From a virus: a DNA stretch of 64,000 bases. This document shows, one piece after another, positions 51,701 to 60,721 of this stretch. Location of the stretch: the IMG/VR virus record IMGVR_UViG_3300046507_000667, positions 1-64,000 of that record, one strand, 5' to 3'. Within the stretch, counting starts at the first letter, position 1; every line of letters starts with the position of its first letter. Both the position numbers and the translations under genes were made by a program. The notes beneath the pieces are model-generated. The model ran no database searches. It saw nothing but the letters and a program-made list of their open reading frames with translations, and had not been told where the DNA came from.

Positions 51701-51864
51701 GGAAGTTTATTCACATTGGTAGACAGCTTAATGGAACTAATCGAAAGCAAGTTCTATTAATGCCTAATACTAGTGCAAATACTAACTTTTATCAGATTGA
51801 TCCTACAGTAATTGGTCATGAATCTCAGATCTATTACAAGAACTATAAATCTTTAATTAACTAA
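48721..51864 (+). CDS. large tail protein with degenerate M15-type peptidase domain
   Basis: 1047 residues starting MDNIAADLSLNSYPG. There is no ribosome-binding site; a T-run precedes the ATG. Residues about 700-790 are low-complexity Ala/Ser/Thr/Val (linker or coiled coil). Residues about 895-1030 match an M15 D-Ala-D-Ala carboxypeptidase: SQSLVALSADF aligns with SQH..G.AADI and FDQLILEGDGNQWKFIHIG with FDQLILEF...WVHVS. Asp956, Glu988 and His998 are kept, but the zinc His is Ser949. The domain is probably inactive and may bind cell wall as part of a tail or baseplate. Confidence 0.65.
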   Translation: MDNIAADLSLNSYPGADYTIPPTSGKQDRKSANLSAADQDKLKSLLDQTNKAYATWQSWIPTYQFSIKETTRLMSGNTTLQNAQAQAENDIQVAKLDKAITVATRLNSEMQKICDPNDLYSVNVEFGDYSDIYPYNSHFKEYLETIKAIQPQVANIKNSAQPVAKETTIAAATDNGNPNAPDITVATVKSVTIPIHPFEKIMYQISMNMIMPGATDIQIDQYIQDMLYSIDFDKHAMPILSVGMRVPYAVIASIKDHFENITWRWSVSKIAKISDKKEVQDFAIPEVIFDNVELTAIDPDFNAVNLNKDTASRPEGAIPTYPLKIDFIMKKDNLASSHQMARIFNNVRMMDILTFLCNALKKDNPDLSFTITPPDNQKVYEQVIMEPSTFTQAINNLQDRYGLYRSGVRVSLSSNTQVSANPDTQVANSTSDVPEKKVTKSYVTITDKTGTAPATGAFSNVLIEIVDTRNTDNLGYESGSWLDKDSKTLVVRSSKPYSINKNNSERLSNGENMRVLHNSSNFHARSVCDAVTNVVGSQRLYKHPYDNEYALSQVQTAVHEKTLQVGIEVADIDIFTFSDNLNYYLKFYSADDTTASGTYRITNAQFLLRDGNSGPKNAIETSGKFIFTDIPPLKQDGKVIERPTYEARVNTAIKETTTNANSTGTVPMPTTAVGLFGIPVAPAGNSVSKAIDSAKSGISGALATAKAATTAVNNTITSAVKNVENAVSDTVNSGLDQVNSGVNTVKASVGSTYDSALSNIKTSVSPITESASKALGDGKDVIVKGMGEAGFNVPSTVPTSNFPVPAVLGGVAAAAGVTTMMKLRALVQPNKVAATSTIAASTKVYQFRPTFTNRKDYNNNVVPDTIADNYNMSVHIQFKDVYDCVTGTDINAANAMMQNFPSFIYAQKFSNEILDPIIEKFGKFNYSNGKLLRFYKYSVPALDGLASQSLVALSADFVPTSDIGDSLCSALLWIAINSGLDFDQLILEGDGNQWKFIHIGRQLNGTNRKQVLLMPNTSANTNFYQIDPTVIGHESQIYYKNYKSLIN

Positions 51865-51867
51865 TAA

Positions 51868-51898
51868 TCCCCCTAACCCTCGAAAGAAGGTTAGGGGA
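51868..51898. terminator. bidirectional intrinsic terminator
   Basis: TCCCCCTAACC (51868-51878) pairs with GGTTAGGGGA (51889-51898), followed by TTTTATT. It lies between the convergent tail protein gene and MALFL member B. Confidence 0.85.
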
Positions 51899-51903
51899 TT
51901 TTA

Positions 51904-52791
51904 TTAGGCCTTACGAATTTTAAGACCATTCATAAAGTCTTGGATTGCTCTTAATTCTAAATGAACAATCTTGACCATGAGACTATTGATATAAGCAATA
52001 TGATTAAGCTTGTCATGGATTGCGGCAATATCATGATGTGCTGTCGGATCATCTGCTTTAACCTTATCTACTTCAGCTTCAGTAGCTCCTACTCGATGAA
52101 CTAATGAGCCAAGCATTTGCTTATATTTGTCTTGATCACTCTTTAGATCACCAATGATACGTGCAAATAATTGCAGTGAAAATTTAACGGTACCATCAAT
52201 TTCTTTGGTCTCATCATAATCTGCAATAAGATGAGCATATTTCTTGCCCATATCATCAACTGTATCTTCTACAGACTTTTTCTTTTCAGCATAAGAAGTT
52301 ACTGGTACTTCATCTAATGCTGTAATTAGATCATTTAATTTAGGTACATTGTCTCTTGAGAATGGACGAATCTTCTCATAATTTTTGACAATACCTTTTT
52401 TACATTCTGCTTCAAGCAGTTCTTTTTCTAGCAATACTGATTCTTCTAAACTACCACCTGATTTCCAACGCTTTTCAACAATAAGCAGGTGAGCTAGAAT
52501 TCTAATCATTGTTACAATGATTGCATTCCATACACGCTTGAGAGTTTCGAGGAACTTTCGAATGAGACTCTTTACACTCTCAATAAATTTGGAAATTAGG
52601 CTGACTTTGGCTTCTTTCTGCTCATTCTCAGAAAGAATATTTGCTGATACGTGTAATTGGTAATCTTCATGTAGAACTGAAATCATACAGTCCGACATAC
52701 TCTGGGTGAATTCGCATAAACTTACTAATGCTTCTTCAAGAGTGACTACTTCTACTTGCATTTGTTGTTGATTTTCTAAAAATAGCGCCAT
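51904..52791 (-). CDS. MALFL-family virion-type protein, member B
   Basis: 295 residues starting MALFLENQQQMQVEV; AAGGG lies before the ATG, and a longer version would start inside the terminator. Family pattern: ALVSLCEFTQS, then VLHEDYQLHVS, then the basic amphipathic helix LIRKFLETLKRVWNAIIV. The rest is helical and charged. The C-terminal body is unlike members A, C and D. Confidence 0.65.
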   Translation of the reverse strand: MALFLENQQQMQVEVVTLEEALVSLCEFTQSMSDCMISVLHEDYQLHVSANILSENEQKEAKVSLISKFIESVKSLIRKFLETLKRVWNAIIVTMIRILAHLLIVEKRWKSGGSLEESVLLEKELLEAECKKGIVKNYEKIRPFSRDNVPKLNDLITALDEVPVTSYAEKKKSVEDTVDDMGKKYAHLIADYDETKEIDGTVKFSLQLFARIIGDLKSDQDKYKQMLGSLVHRVGATEAEVDKVKADDPTAHHDIAAIHDKLNHIAYINSLMVKIVHLELRAIQDFMNGLKIRKA

Positions 52792-52814
52792 ATCTAACCC
52801 TTGAAAATAAAAAC

Positions 52815-52840
52815 CCCTAACCCTCGGTAGAAGGTTAGGG
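52815..52840. terminator. intrinsic terminator
   Basis: CCCTAACC (52815-52822) pairs with GGTTAGGG (52833-52840). It lies between MALFL members C and B on the minus strand. Confidence 0.8.
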
Positions 52841-52873
52841 AGTTCATCAAGCAATTAAGTAATTATTAATTAC

Positions 52874-53668
52874 TTATTCCTTCTTTTCTTCTGGTGTATT
52901 TGCTGCACCAGCTTGAACAGCTTGTGAAGCAAGACCAAATAGACGAGTAGCTGCTTGAGCTAGTGTTGAAACACCAGTCTTTTGTGCAACTAGCTTGCCA
53001 TGTTCTTCACCAGCTGACTTCTTGTCGTCTGCTGAAGACTTTTCATCGCTTTGAACCTTCTCAGCTTGAGCAATCATTGCATTGATTTGGGCTTCTGCAT
53101 TCTTTTGCTTAGCGATGACGATTGTCATTGCCTTTTGAATTGCGCCGAGTTCTGAAGCCTTAACTGCAACTGCTTCGCCACCTTGTGCGTCTGCTGCGGC
53201 TTCCTTATCGAAAGCTTCCTTAGCTTCTGCAACTGCCTTTGAATAAGCTTCTGCTGAAGCTGGCTTAGCTGAAACAGCCTTACCTAGCTTGTCAAATGCT
53301 TCTGAAGCCTTGTTTAGACGCTCTAGCTTTGCCTTGTTAACCTTGAGCTTGCCATTTGCGCCAGTGATCTTGGCCCAGAGAGCCTTGAAACGTGCGACAA
53401 CAGCGGCCCATACGCGCTTGATCATTTCCTTGAGCTTCTTGAACATTTCAACTAGCTTTGAACCAGCACGCTTTAGAAGACCAGCCTTCTTTTCTTCAGC
53501 AGCTTCTTCAGTTAGTGTCTTTGATTGCTCATGGATGATGAAGTCAGCACGGAGTACTGATTCATTAAATGCTGCGAACTCTTGTGTGAACTCTAGAAGG
53601 CCGAGAAGGGCTGTGTCTAGTGATACACGTGGAGCTACTTGGGTGCTTTCTTGTAGGAAAAGTGCCAT
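52874..53668 (-). CDS. MALFL-family virion-type protein, member C
   Basis: 264 residues starting MALFLQESTQVAPRV; AAGGA lies before the ATG. Family pattern: ALLGLLEFTQEFAAFN, SVLRADFIIHEQ, LTEEAAEEKKAG, then LKRAGSKLVEMFKKLKEMI with RVWAAVVARFKAL. The C-terminal body is Ala/Lys/Glu-rich helix. LTEE could be a head-protease cleavage site. Ala and Lys codon use is noticeably GC-richer than neighbours, as for highly expressed phage genes. Confidence 0.65.
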   Translation of the reverse strand: MALFLQESTQVAPRVSLDTALLGLLEFTQEFAAFNESVLRADFIIHEQSKTLTEEAAEEKKAGLLKRAGSKLVEMFKKLKEMIKRVWAAVVARFKALWAKITGANGKLKVNKAKLERLNKASEAFDKLGKAVSAKPASAEAYSKAVAEAKEAFDKEAAADAQGGEAVAVKASELGAIQKAMTIVIAKQKNAEAQINAMIAQAEKVQSDEKSSADDKKSAGEEHGKLVAQKTGVSTLAQAATRLFGLASQAVQAGAANTPEEKKE

Positions 53669-53779
53669 GATATGTAAAATCCTTATTTACAAAATTTAGA
53701 AAAATTTAATACGTGGCGGTATTGATGACTAACTTTATGTTTATTAGTTGTCACTCATAACTCGAACGTTCTAACTACA

Positions 53780-54598
53780 TCAAGTTGCTGATTGATCCTT
53801 AGCTAGCCTAGCACTATTACAAATAACGCCAATTACAGGACCAATTGTAGACATTACGAACTGTATAATTTCTTGCTTATGAATTAATTCAGCATGAATA
53901 TTATCAAATCCACTAGGATCTCTTTCTAAAATGATGACATTGGCTTCTTTTTGAATAGTCTCAATCGAAGACTTAAAATGTTTATCAGTTTCAGTAAAGA
54001 AATCTAAAAGCTTCTTAATGAAATCACAGAAATTAGTATCTGCATATACAATACCTTCCTCATCATTTGCCTTTGTAAAGACATCTTTAAGGACTAAAGT
54101 AAGTCTACCAATTTCTTTTCTAGTATCAGTATGAATTTGGTCGTAATTATCTTTCTTAGATACAAAAGTCTTATCGACAAAAGTTGTCGCAGTATTTACA
54201 AGATTTTGAATAGCCTCAAAAATCTCTTTCCTATGAATATAAATACCCTTATCGACAACGGTACGACCTTTTCCTTCATGACTTGTAATCTTTTCATAAA
54301 CTGCCGTGATTTTCTGCTTAATCCAGTTATAGATTCTTAGAAGAAAATCTTTTAATTTCTGGTAAAGTTTCTTAATAGCTTCAAAAGCTTTATTAACAAT
54401 TCCTTTACTTTCATTAAGTACTGTATCTTCAGAAAGAAATGCTAACCTTTCATGGAGAGAAAAGTCAGCGCGCAATACTGATTCATTAATAGCATTGAAT
54501 TCAATATTGGCTTCTAGAAGATCCAGAAATACTTCATGTAATTCAAATACTTGTACTATTTGAGTATCATCTTGTCTGGTTTCTAGAAAAAGTGCCAT
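53780..54598 (-). CDS. MALFL-family virion-type protein, member D
   Basis: 272 residues starting MALFLETRQDDTQI. Family pattern: LHEVFLDLLEANIEFNAIN, SVLRADFSLHER, LSEDTVLNES, then FEAIKKLYQKLKDFLLRI with YNWIKQKITAVYEKI. SVLRADF is identical to member C. The 110 bases between members C and D hold no ORF or clear signal. Confidence 0.65.
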   Translation of the reverse strand: MALFLETRQDDTQIVQVFELHEVFLDLLEANIEFNAINESVLRADFSLHERLAFLSEDTVLNESKGIVNKAFEAIKKLYQKLKDFLLRIYNWIKQKITAVYEKITSHEGKGRTVVDKGIYIHRKEIFEAIQNLVNTATTFVDKTFVSKKDNYDQIHTDTRKEIGRLTLVLKDVFTKANDEEGIVYADTNFCDFIKKLLDFFTETDKHFKSSIETIQKEANVIILERDPSGFDNIHAELIHKQEIIQFVMSTIGPVIGVICNSARLAKDQSAT

Positions 54599-54599
54599 A

Positions 54600-55709
54600 T
54601 TAGATCATTACTGATGAAGTTTGTAAATTGGATAAGGCACGCTTATCTTGATTAGCTTCCATGCGCATTTTGACTTCAGCTTGATCATTAGCATGATTTA
54701 CAACTGTAGCACGACGTTGTGCACCGGCCTTAAATGATTCAAAGTCAGACTTTGTCATGATACGAGCTTTCTGAACACCAATACTTGCTTCAATACCAGC
54801 AGAAATATTCTTATAGATATTGAATGTATAGCGAACTGAATAAATCAGGAAGCGGATTAAATAGACAGGGAATAGGAGAAGATCAGTGAAAGTATTGTGG
54901 GTAACTAGACCAACAATAACGTCAAGAATATTCTCATTAAGCTTCACTTGTTCAACAGCTTGGTCACAAGCTTCAGATAGTGTAGGCTGAAGAGCCTTAA
55001 CTAACGAACCATTGCTAAGACGTGAGCTAATGAAGTTGATATATGTTAGTTGGTTGTCAATTAGACCAGCTGGATATTCAAAGCGAAGGCTTGCAACTGT
55101 AGGAACCTTTGTAGTATAATCAAAATCAGCTTGAATTGAATTTGAATATAGAAGGTCAGCAGATACTTGAATTAGGTATACTGCTAGTTTAAAGAAACTT
55201 GTACCAAGCTTCTTACTATCACCATTTGCTGCTTCAGCTTGAATAATTTCACGCAATTGACGAGCATTCTGAGCTAGAAGACTAATAGCACGCAGGATGA
55301 TACTTGCATTGTGACTATATTCTTGCTGCTCAGGTGATTGTTGACTACCCATTGCATCATTTACTGACATTGATGTCTTTAGAAGACTAATCACTGCAGC
55401 ATTGTACTTTGTACGATTAATGTCGCCTTGAGCATTATCTAGATCTTTGAAGAATGCTAGATCTTCTGATGAAATCTTATCAAAAGTAGAAGCATCAACT
55501 TCATCACTATTAGCAATTAGATCTAGGACGTCTTTACGTGTAGCATTGACGAATTCATTTAAAGCATATTCAGCCCTAACTAGCTTTGCTTCTTTCAAAG
55601 GTAGCTTACGGAAAGCATCCTTATCTACAGCTTCATTGAGGTAGTAAGCTTCAGTATTACGATCTAGCATTGATTCTACTAGAGCGAGTTTGATTGGTGA
55701 ATTTAGCAT
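54600..55709 (-). CDS. virion-type hypothetical protein
   Basis: 369 residues starting MLNSPIKLALVESM. Helical, with LNEA near residue 24, which resembles the propeptide site pattern of the MALFL family, and a hydrophobic region (DLLLFPVYLIRFLIYSV, residues about 275-292) that may contact a membrane. It ends one base before MALFL member D starts, so both share a transcript. No family is recognised. Confidence 0.6.
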   Translation of the reverse strand: MLNSPIKLALVESMLDRNTEAYYLNEAVDKDAFRKLPLKEAKLVRAEYALNEFVNATRKDVLDLIANSDEVDASTFDKISSEDLAFFKDLDNAQGDINRTKYNAAVISLLKTSMSVNDAMGSQQSPEQQEYSHNASIILRAISLLAQNARQLREIIQAEAANGDSKKLGTSFFKLAVYLIQVSADLLYSNSIQADFDYTTKVPTVASLRFEYPAGLIDNQLTYINFISSRLSNGSLVKALQPTLSEACDQAVEQVKLNENILDVIVGLVTHNTFTDLLLFPVYLIRFLIYSVRYTFNIYKNISAGIEASIGVQKARIMTKSDFESFKAGAQRRATVVNHANDQAEVKMRMEANQDKRALSNLQTSSVMI

Positions 55710-55724
55710 TATTTATCCTTAGAA

Positions 55725-56846
55725 TTAACCACGCTGAATGCTGCTAAAGATAGCCTGTAGCTGCTTCTCATTATCTAGTGCAGCAGTACTCGTAACTTGC
55801 ATATCTGAAGGACGATCGCTATCAAAAATGATGAATTTCTTAGCAGGCTCATCAATAATGCAAATAGAAAGAATATTTAGTGAACTAAAGATTCGATGTA
55901 GGCTACCAGCATTAGTTAGAGTAAGTTTATACTCTGATGAAAGGCGATCTGCATCTGAAGAATCAAGAATAATTAAGAAATTCTTAAATTCAGTAATTTC
56001 ATCAAAAGCCTTTGGCCAAATAACACCAGAACGTGATGTAATTTTTGAGAGTACACGGTCTTTTAAAGCCAGTGATGTACGACGATCTGCTTCCTTCATG
56101 ACTGTACTAAGATTTAGTAGTACATCCTTGAAGAAACTTGCCTTACCAGCACGCCATTTGAGATACTGATAGAAATTTTGAGCATTCTTGCTTTGTGCAA
56201 GTGTAGCAATTAGTTCTTCACTATCTACAATAATAACAGTAACACGAACGAAGATGTTAAGCTTGAATTGAACAGCTTGACCATCTGCAGTTGCTACAGT
56301 AAGATTGTATGAATGAAGACTTCCAGGAGACATGAATGTACTTGCTTGACTGGAACCTAGATCAGTATTTTTAGCTGCTGGTTGATCACCATTAGCAACT
56401 ACTGGACTATTATTACGACGACCAGCAGGAGCTTCAGTAAGAGATTGACTAAATTTGAGATTTGAAAAATCAAAATTCTCATGCATACTACCTAGTGCAA
56501 CGTTTGCACTATCAGCTTTAGCAACGATAGAATTTTCTACATCTGGATTGGTAAGATTGCGGCGTAGGAAATCTTTAGCCGATGCAGCATTCTGACCAAT
56601 GTAATCTTGAATGATAACGTCAAGAAGTGTAGCTACCTTTGTCTCAATACCCTTAGCAATACGTGAAAATTGTGCAGGGCTGACATTGTTTGATGCAATC
56701 GCATAGATATTTAATGTATTCTTTGAGGCACGCTTGTTAATATCATTAAAATCATCTTGATCTGTACTTGCATTAAACTTGATTAATGGTAGTACGTTAT
56801 CTCGTACGTAATCAACCGTTTGGGCAATAATTGAAGGAGATGCCAT
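55725..56846 (-). CDS. virion-type hypothetical protein
   Basis: 373 residues starting MASPSIIAQTVDYV. The N-terminal 100 residues are helical; residues 130-180 are Ser/Asn/Pro-rich linker (SLTEAPAGRRNN); the C-terminal part is alpha/beta (FVRVTVIIVDSEEL ... FLIILDSSDADRL ... LSICIIDEPAKKFIIF). It is the first gene of the minus-strand structural unit. The 209 bases upstream have AT-rich stretches but no consensus promoter motif. Confidence 0.6.
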   Translation of the reverse strand: MASPSIIAQTVDYVRDNVLPLIKFNASTDQDDFNDINKRASKNTLNIYAIASNNVSPAQFSRIAKGIETKVATLLDVIIQDYIGQNAASAKDFLRRNLTNPDVENSIVAKADSANVALGSMHENFDFSNLKFSQSLTEAPAGRRNNSPVVANGDQPAAKNTDLGSSQASTFMSPGSLHSYNLTVATADGQAVQFKLNIFVRVTVIIVDSEELIATLAQSKNAQNFYQYLKWRAGKASFFKDVLLNLSTVMKEADRRTSLALKDRVLSKITSRSGVIWPKAFDEITEFKNFLIILDSSDADRLSSEYKLTLTNAGSLHRIFSSLNILSICIIDEPAKKFIIFDSDRPSDMQVTSTAALDNEKQLQAIFSSIQRG

Positions 56847-57055
56847 TATATATCCTATTGGTTTTAGTGTAAGACGAAACTCAGTTCTAAATCATTGTTA
56901 TTTTTAAGCATGAGAAAGATCTATGATAGACTTATATTTTTAAAACCATCTAACTAGTTAAATTAATGCTTTTAAGGATTAAGGTAAAATCATTAAACAT
57001 TTTATATTGAAACATCATAATAATTAAATTTTTCTATTAAAATAAGATCTTTAAT

Positions 57056-58075
57056 ATGGCTAACTTATCCAATGCAAGCTCAGGATATCAAGATGTAAAT
57101 ACTCTTGATACCGCCATAGATAGAAGATATAGGGAATTTCAGGATTTCTTTCCTGATCGTAGAGCAATCAATGACCCTTTGGTCACAGGTTATAACTACA
57201 TTTTCTTTACATCTCCAGATCTATCACTGACTCAACAGAATTTCTCAGGTGCTTCTAATTCAGACACAGGTCTGCTATTAAGTAAGAATCAGTCATTTTT
57301 AAAGCTTCCGGGCGGAGGGGATAGTATTTATAATGATAATATCATTCAAATGCTATCAGGTAACTCTGGTACCTTCATGAAGCCTTTTACCAATAGAGCT
57401 ACCTCATATCCAGCTAATTCGGATCAATTAGGTACTCTTGATTATGCTGAGACATGGACTCACCATAAAATGACTCTTGGTACGACTACTAGAGATACCA
57501 AGATTGCAGGTAATTTTAATATGTCTTTTCTAGAAGATGGTGATCTTACTATGTGTAAGAGCATTAAACTATGGATGGACTATATTGAAGCTATCTTCTA
57601 TGGTGATGCTATTAGCGCTTATGCAACTCTAGAAGATCTTGACAATGCTAAAAACGGTTTTATCGATTACTACAGTAGCGCTTATATGTTCGCTACTAAG
57701 CCTGATGGCCGAACTTTATCTTATTGGTGCAAGTATACAGGTTTGTACCCTACTTCTGTTCCGTGGGATGTCTTTCATACTAACGATTCTTCTCCAAACG
57801 TAGTATCTGAAGTTAGTATTGATTTCCAGTTCGTCTATAAAGAAGATATGTCCGTTGCTGCATTACGTGACTTCAATCTTTTAGGGCAAGAAAATAAGGC
57901 TCTTCTCATTAATCCGACTGGTAGTTTCTATGATGACAATTCGGTAGATATCGGTGGTAGTAATTCCTCACCAAATATTACCAAGTCTATAGATAATCTA
58001 GGAAACCCGGTGTATACATTACACTTTGCCGATTTCCATGATGAAGCTACAAGTGGCGGATATAACGAAAATTAA
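57056..58075 (+). CDS. virion-type protein, possible tail or baseplate component
   Basis: 339 residues starting MANLSNASSGYQDVN. DPLVTGYNYIFFTSPDLSL, then FTNRATSYPANSDQLGTLDYAETWTHHKM, split over strand-rich repeats, and the later MDYIEAIFYGDAISAY resemble jumbo-phage baseplate-type proteins. The last 60 residues are Asp/Ser/Asn-rich. The ribosome-binding site is weak. Directly upstream of the baseplate-like gene at 58088. The role is inferred from position and composition. Confidence 0.55.
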   Translation: MANLSNASSGYQDVNTLDTAIDRRYREFQDFFPDRRAINDPLVTGYNYIFFTSPDLSLTQQNFSGASNSDTGLLLSKNQSFLKLPGGGDSIYNDNIIQMLSGNSGTFMKPFTNRATSYPANSDQLGTLDYAETWTHHKMTLGTTTRDTKIAGNFNMSFLEDGDLTMCKSIKLWMDYIEAIFYGDAISAYATLEDLDNAKNGFIDYYSSAYMFATKPDGRTLSYWCKYTGLYPTSVPWDVFHTNDSSPNVVSEVSIDFQFVYKEDMSVAALRDFNLLGQENKALLINPTGSFYDDNSVDIGGSNSSPNITKSIDNLGNPVYTLHFADFHDEATSGGYNEN

Positions 58076-58087
58076 TAAAGGTTTACT

Positions 58088-60667
58088 ATGGCACTTACTC
58101 GTATTATTGCTGAGTCAGAAACAGTATTCCAAGAAAGAGCATTAGAAATTGCACAAAACTTCTTTGATGTTTCAAGTACATCACAATTGAAGATTGGTAG
58201 TTTCGGCTATGTCACTGGTCTTGCTTCACACATTATGCGTGATAGCACATTTCACCGTGATATGCTTTACAATGAATTCTTTCTTGTATCAGCAAGTCTT
58301 AATAGCACTCTTTATAATTGGGCTAAGACTCTTGATTATCCAATCAATTTAGCTACTCCATCACGCTTTCCAGTAGCTATTAAGTTTCCTATTTCAAGCA
58401 TTGAAGCAGCAGCTACATTGACTTCTAGTGGTATTTCAAGGGTATTCAATATCCCAAGAACTACTAAGTTCGATGTAGGTGGTTATTCATTTATGCTACC
58501 ATATGATGTAAATATTCTATTTACTCGTGGAGCTAATAACCAGCTATCAATTACTGGAACGTATGATTTTTCGATTACAAACTATTCAGATTCATCAATT
58601 ACAACTCCTTATCTGAAAACAATGCTTACAACTGAAAATGGTATTGCTTATGCTACCATTGCAGTTACATTATTTCAGTTAGATTATAAGCAGTGGATTT
58701 TCAATATTGCATCCAATGATTCACTAGATGCAGGTATTATTGAGCAAAACTATGGTTCAAATCTAGTTAGCTTTAATTCATTCTATAATCCAAATACAGT
58801 ATCAAATAATTCATATACTCCATTGGAAATGATTTTCAATGAAGTATCGCTTCCAACTACAAACCAGTATTGTTACTATACATTAATTAGTGATGATACG
58901 ATTCGTCTTTATTTCTCTAATGCTGCAAACGATTTTCGTCCTGCATACAACTCTAAAGTTGGTATTGAGACATTCACTACTCTAGCTGAAGGTGGCAATT
59001 TCACTTATAGTGGTGCAATCTCTATGCAAGGTACATTGAGTGCATTACCTTTTACAGTAGCTAATATTTCATCAGCTGCTACTGGTGGTGTGAGTATTTC
59101 ATCATTTAATGATACTCGTATTGCCCTAATGGAAAAGCTTCGCACTCGTGATAGCTATATTACTAGCTATGACCTTGAAAGCTTCTTTAAGACAAATCGT
59201 AAAAAGAATTTTACTACAAATACTGATTTTTCAGTTGTAAAGCTTCGTGATGATATCTTCCGTCGTCAATATACAGTGTATATTAATCAGAGGAATGCAA
59301 ATAACGAAGTAGTTCCAACTAATACAGTTGACCTTAAGCTTTCTATTGATGATATTGTCAATATGGATTACCGAATCAAACCCGGTACTCTAGTCATCTA
59401 TGATAGAACTTTAGGTCGTTATCGTATTCTTCAGGATTCAGAACTTCCAGAAGTATATCTAACATCATCTGATCAATATCTGTATTCAGTACCACTTCTA
59501 TTGAATTTTGATTTTAAGGAATTTCCTAAAGTAGTTCCTTATCTTACAAACTATTCAAAAGATTCAGCGCTAACGTATCATTCATACAATACTCAAATTC
59601 CATATGAGATTGTGATTAATACACTGACTCTTACTAGAGATACACTGAATAATCCTGATTATTTTGCACTTACATGTGATTTGAATACATCTGCTGTTAA
59701 TCTAGATGATATTCTTATTCGTGCAGTATTAATGCAAGATAATAAGATCATTGGCTATGCTGATATGCAACGAGGTGCTAATACTTCATCATATTCATTA
59801 GCTATTCAGACAAGTGATAAGTTTGATTCAGATGGATATTTCTTACTTGAAAATTCATTTAAGAATATAGCAGATGGCTCAGTACAATCTACTACAGCTA
59901 TTAATGGTGGATACAATGTACGTCTAGCAGTTCTAATTAAGAATTCGGCTATCAATTCAGAAGTTACAAATGCTCTGTATGATAATATGCCAGACTTACA
60001 GAACTATACACTAGTAGCAGAGCTAGATACTCAAGATACATTTACATTTGCTGAAGATCTTTCAGAAATCATGTATTATGGTCTAGATATTCGTCAAGCA
60101 ACTGGTGAAATCACTATTAAGAAAGTGCCTTTAGTTGGTTCACTATTTTATTTGAATGATTATCAGAATGCGCAGATTATGAATGACTTCTACCAGAATC
60201 TTATGGTAGCAAAGAATATGTCAGATCAGCTAGAAAATAATACAAGTATTGATGTCAAGTATTTTAATACTTGCGGTATCTCAAGGTATTTTGAATCAGA
60301 TACTATTGATTTAAGATTTAAACTTAGTATGGCACTTAATGTGTCACCTAATAAGACTCTTACTAATTCAATTAAGAATTCAATTGTATCATTTATTGAA
60401 GCTTGTAATGATGCTTCAGATAAGCAATTTGCATTCTCTAATCTGATTAAGAAGCTTGAGACTGACTATCAAGAGATTAAGTATATCAAGTTCTTCTCTA
60501 TCAATGGTGCAAATATTCAGAGTATTACTCAAACTCAGTATCTGGATACTGTGACTGAGCAACTACCCTTAGATTATGTACCAGAATATCTGACAGTCCG
60601 AAAGATTCTTCCTACAGATGCAACTCTATCCGACTTTGATTACGATATTCAAATTGATTTTATTTGA
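58088..60667 (+). CDS. putative baseplate wedge protein (gp6/J-like)
   Basis: 859 residues starting MALTRIIAESETVF, 12 bases after the upstream gene with AAAGG before the ATG. Middle segment IRLYFSNAANDFRPAYNSKV with the following EGGNFTYSG fits the 'v.F.....G..P..gs.v.v.y....G..GN' pattern of T4 gp6 and P2 J-type baseplate wedge proteins. The N-terminal 120 residues are helical, also as in that group. It would assemble the baseplate that attaches to the host. No T4-specific motif is certain. Confidence 0.5.
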   Translation: MALTRIIAESETVFQERALEIAQNFFDVSSTSQLKIGSFGYVTGLASHIMRDSTFHRDMLYNEFFLVSASLNSTLYNWAKTLDYPINLATPSRFPVAIKFPISSIEAAATLTSSGISRVFNIPRTTKFDVGGYSFMLPYDVNILFTRGANNQLSITGTYDFSITNYSDSSITTPYLKTMLTTENGIAYATIAVTLFQLDYKQWIFNIASNDSLDAGIIEQNYGSNLVSFNSFYNPNTVSNNSYTPLEMIFNEVSLPTTNQYCYYTLISDDTIRLYFSNAANDFRPAYNSKVGIETFTTLAEGGNFTYSGAISMQGTLSALPFTVANISSAATGGVSISSFNDTRIALMEKLRTRDSYITSYDLESFFKTNRKKNFTTNTDFSVVKLRDDIFRRQYTVYINQRNANNEVVPTNTVDLKLSIDDIVNMDYRIKPGTLVIYDRTLGRYRILQDSELPEVYLTSSDQYLYSVPLLLNFDFKEFPKVVPYLTNYSKDSALTYHSYNTQIPYEIVINTLTLTRDTLNNPDYFALTCDLNTSAVNLDDILIRAVLMQDNKIIGYADMQRGANTSSYSLAIQTSDKFDSDGYFLLENSFKNIADGSVQSTTAINGGYNVRLAVLIKNSAINSEVTNALYDNMPDLQNYTLVAELDTQDTFTFAEDLSEIMYYGLDIRQATGEITIKKVPLVGSLFYLNDYQNAQIMNDFYQNLMVAKNMSDQLENNTSIDVKYFNTCGISRYFESDTIDLRFKLSMALNVSPNKTLTNSIKNSIVSFIEACNDASDKQFAFSNLIKKLETDYQEIKYIKFFSINGANIQSITQTQYLDTVTEQLPLDYVPEYLTVRKILPTDATLSDFDYDIQIDFI

Positions 60668-60721
60668 TATCAACATTCTCTTAGTTAGCATATAGAAACC
60701 AACTTTTACACAGGAATTGCT

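Noticed and set aside
48721-51864. Active endolysin domain in the tail protein
   Set aside because: The first zinc-binding His of the M15 motif is Ser, so activity is unlikely.
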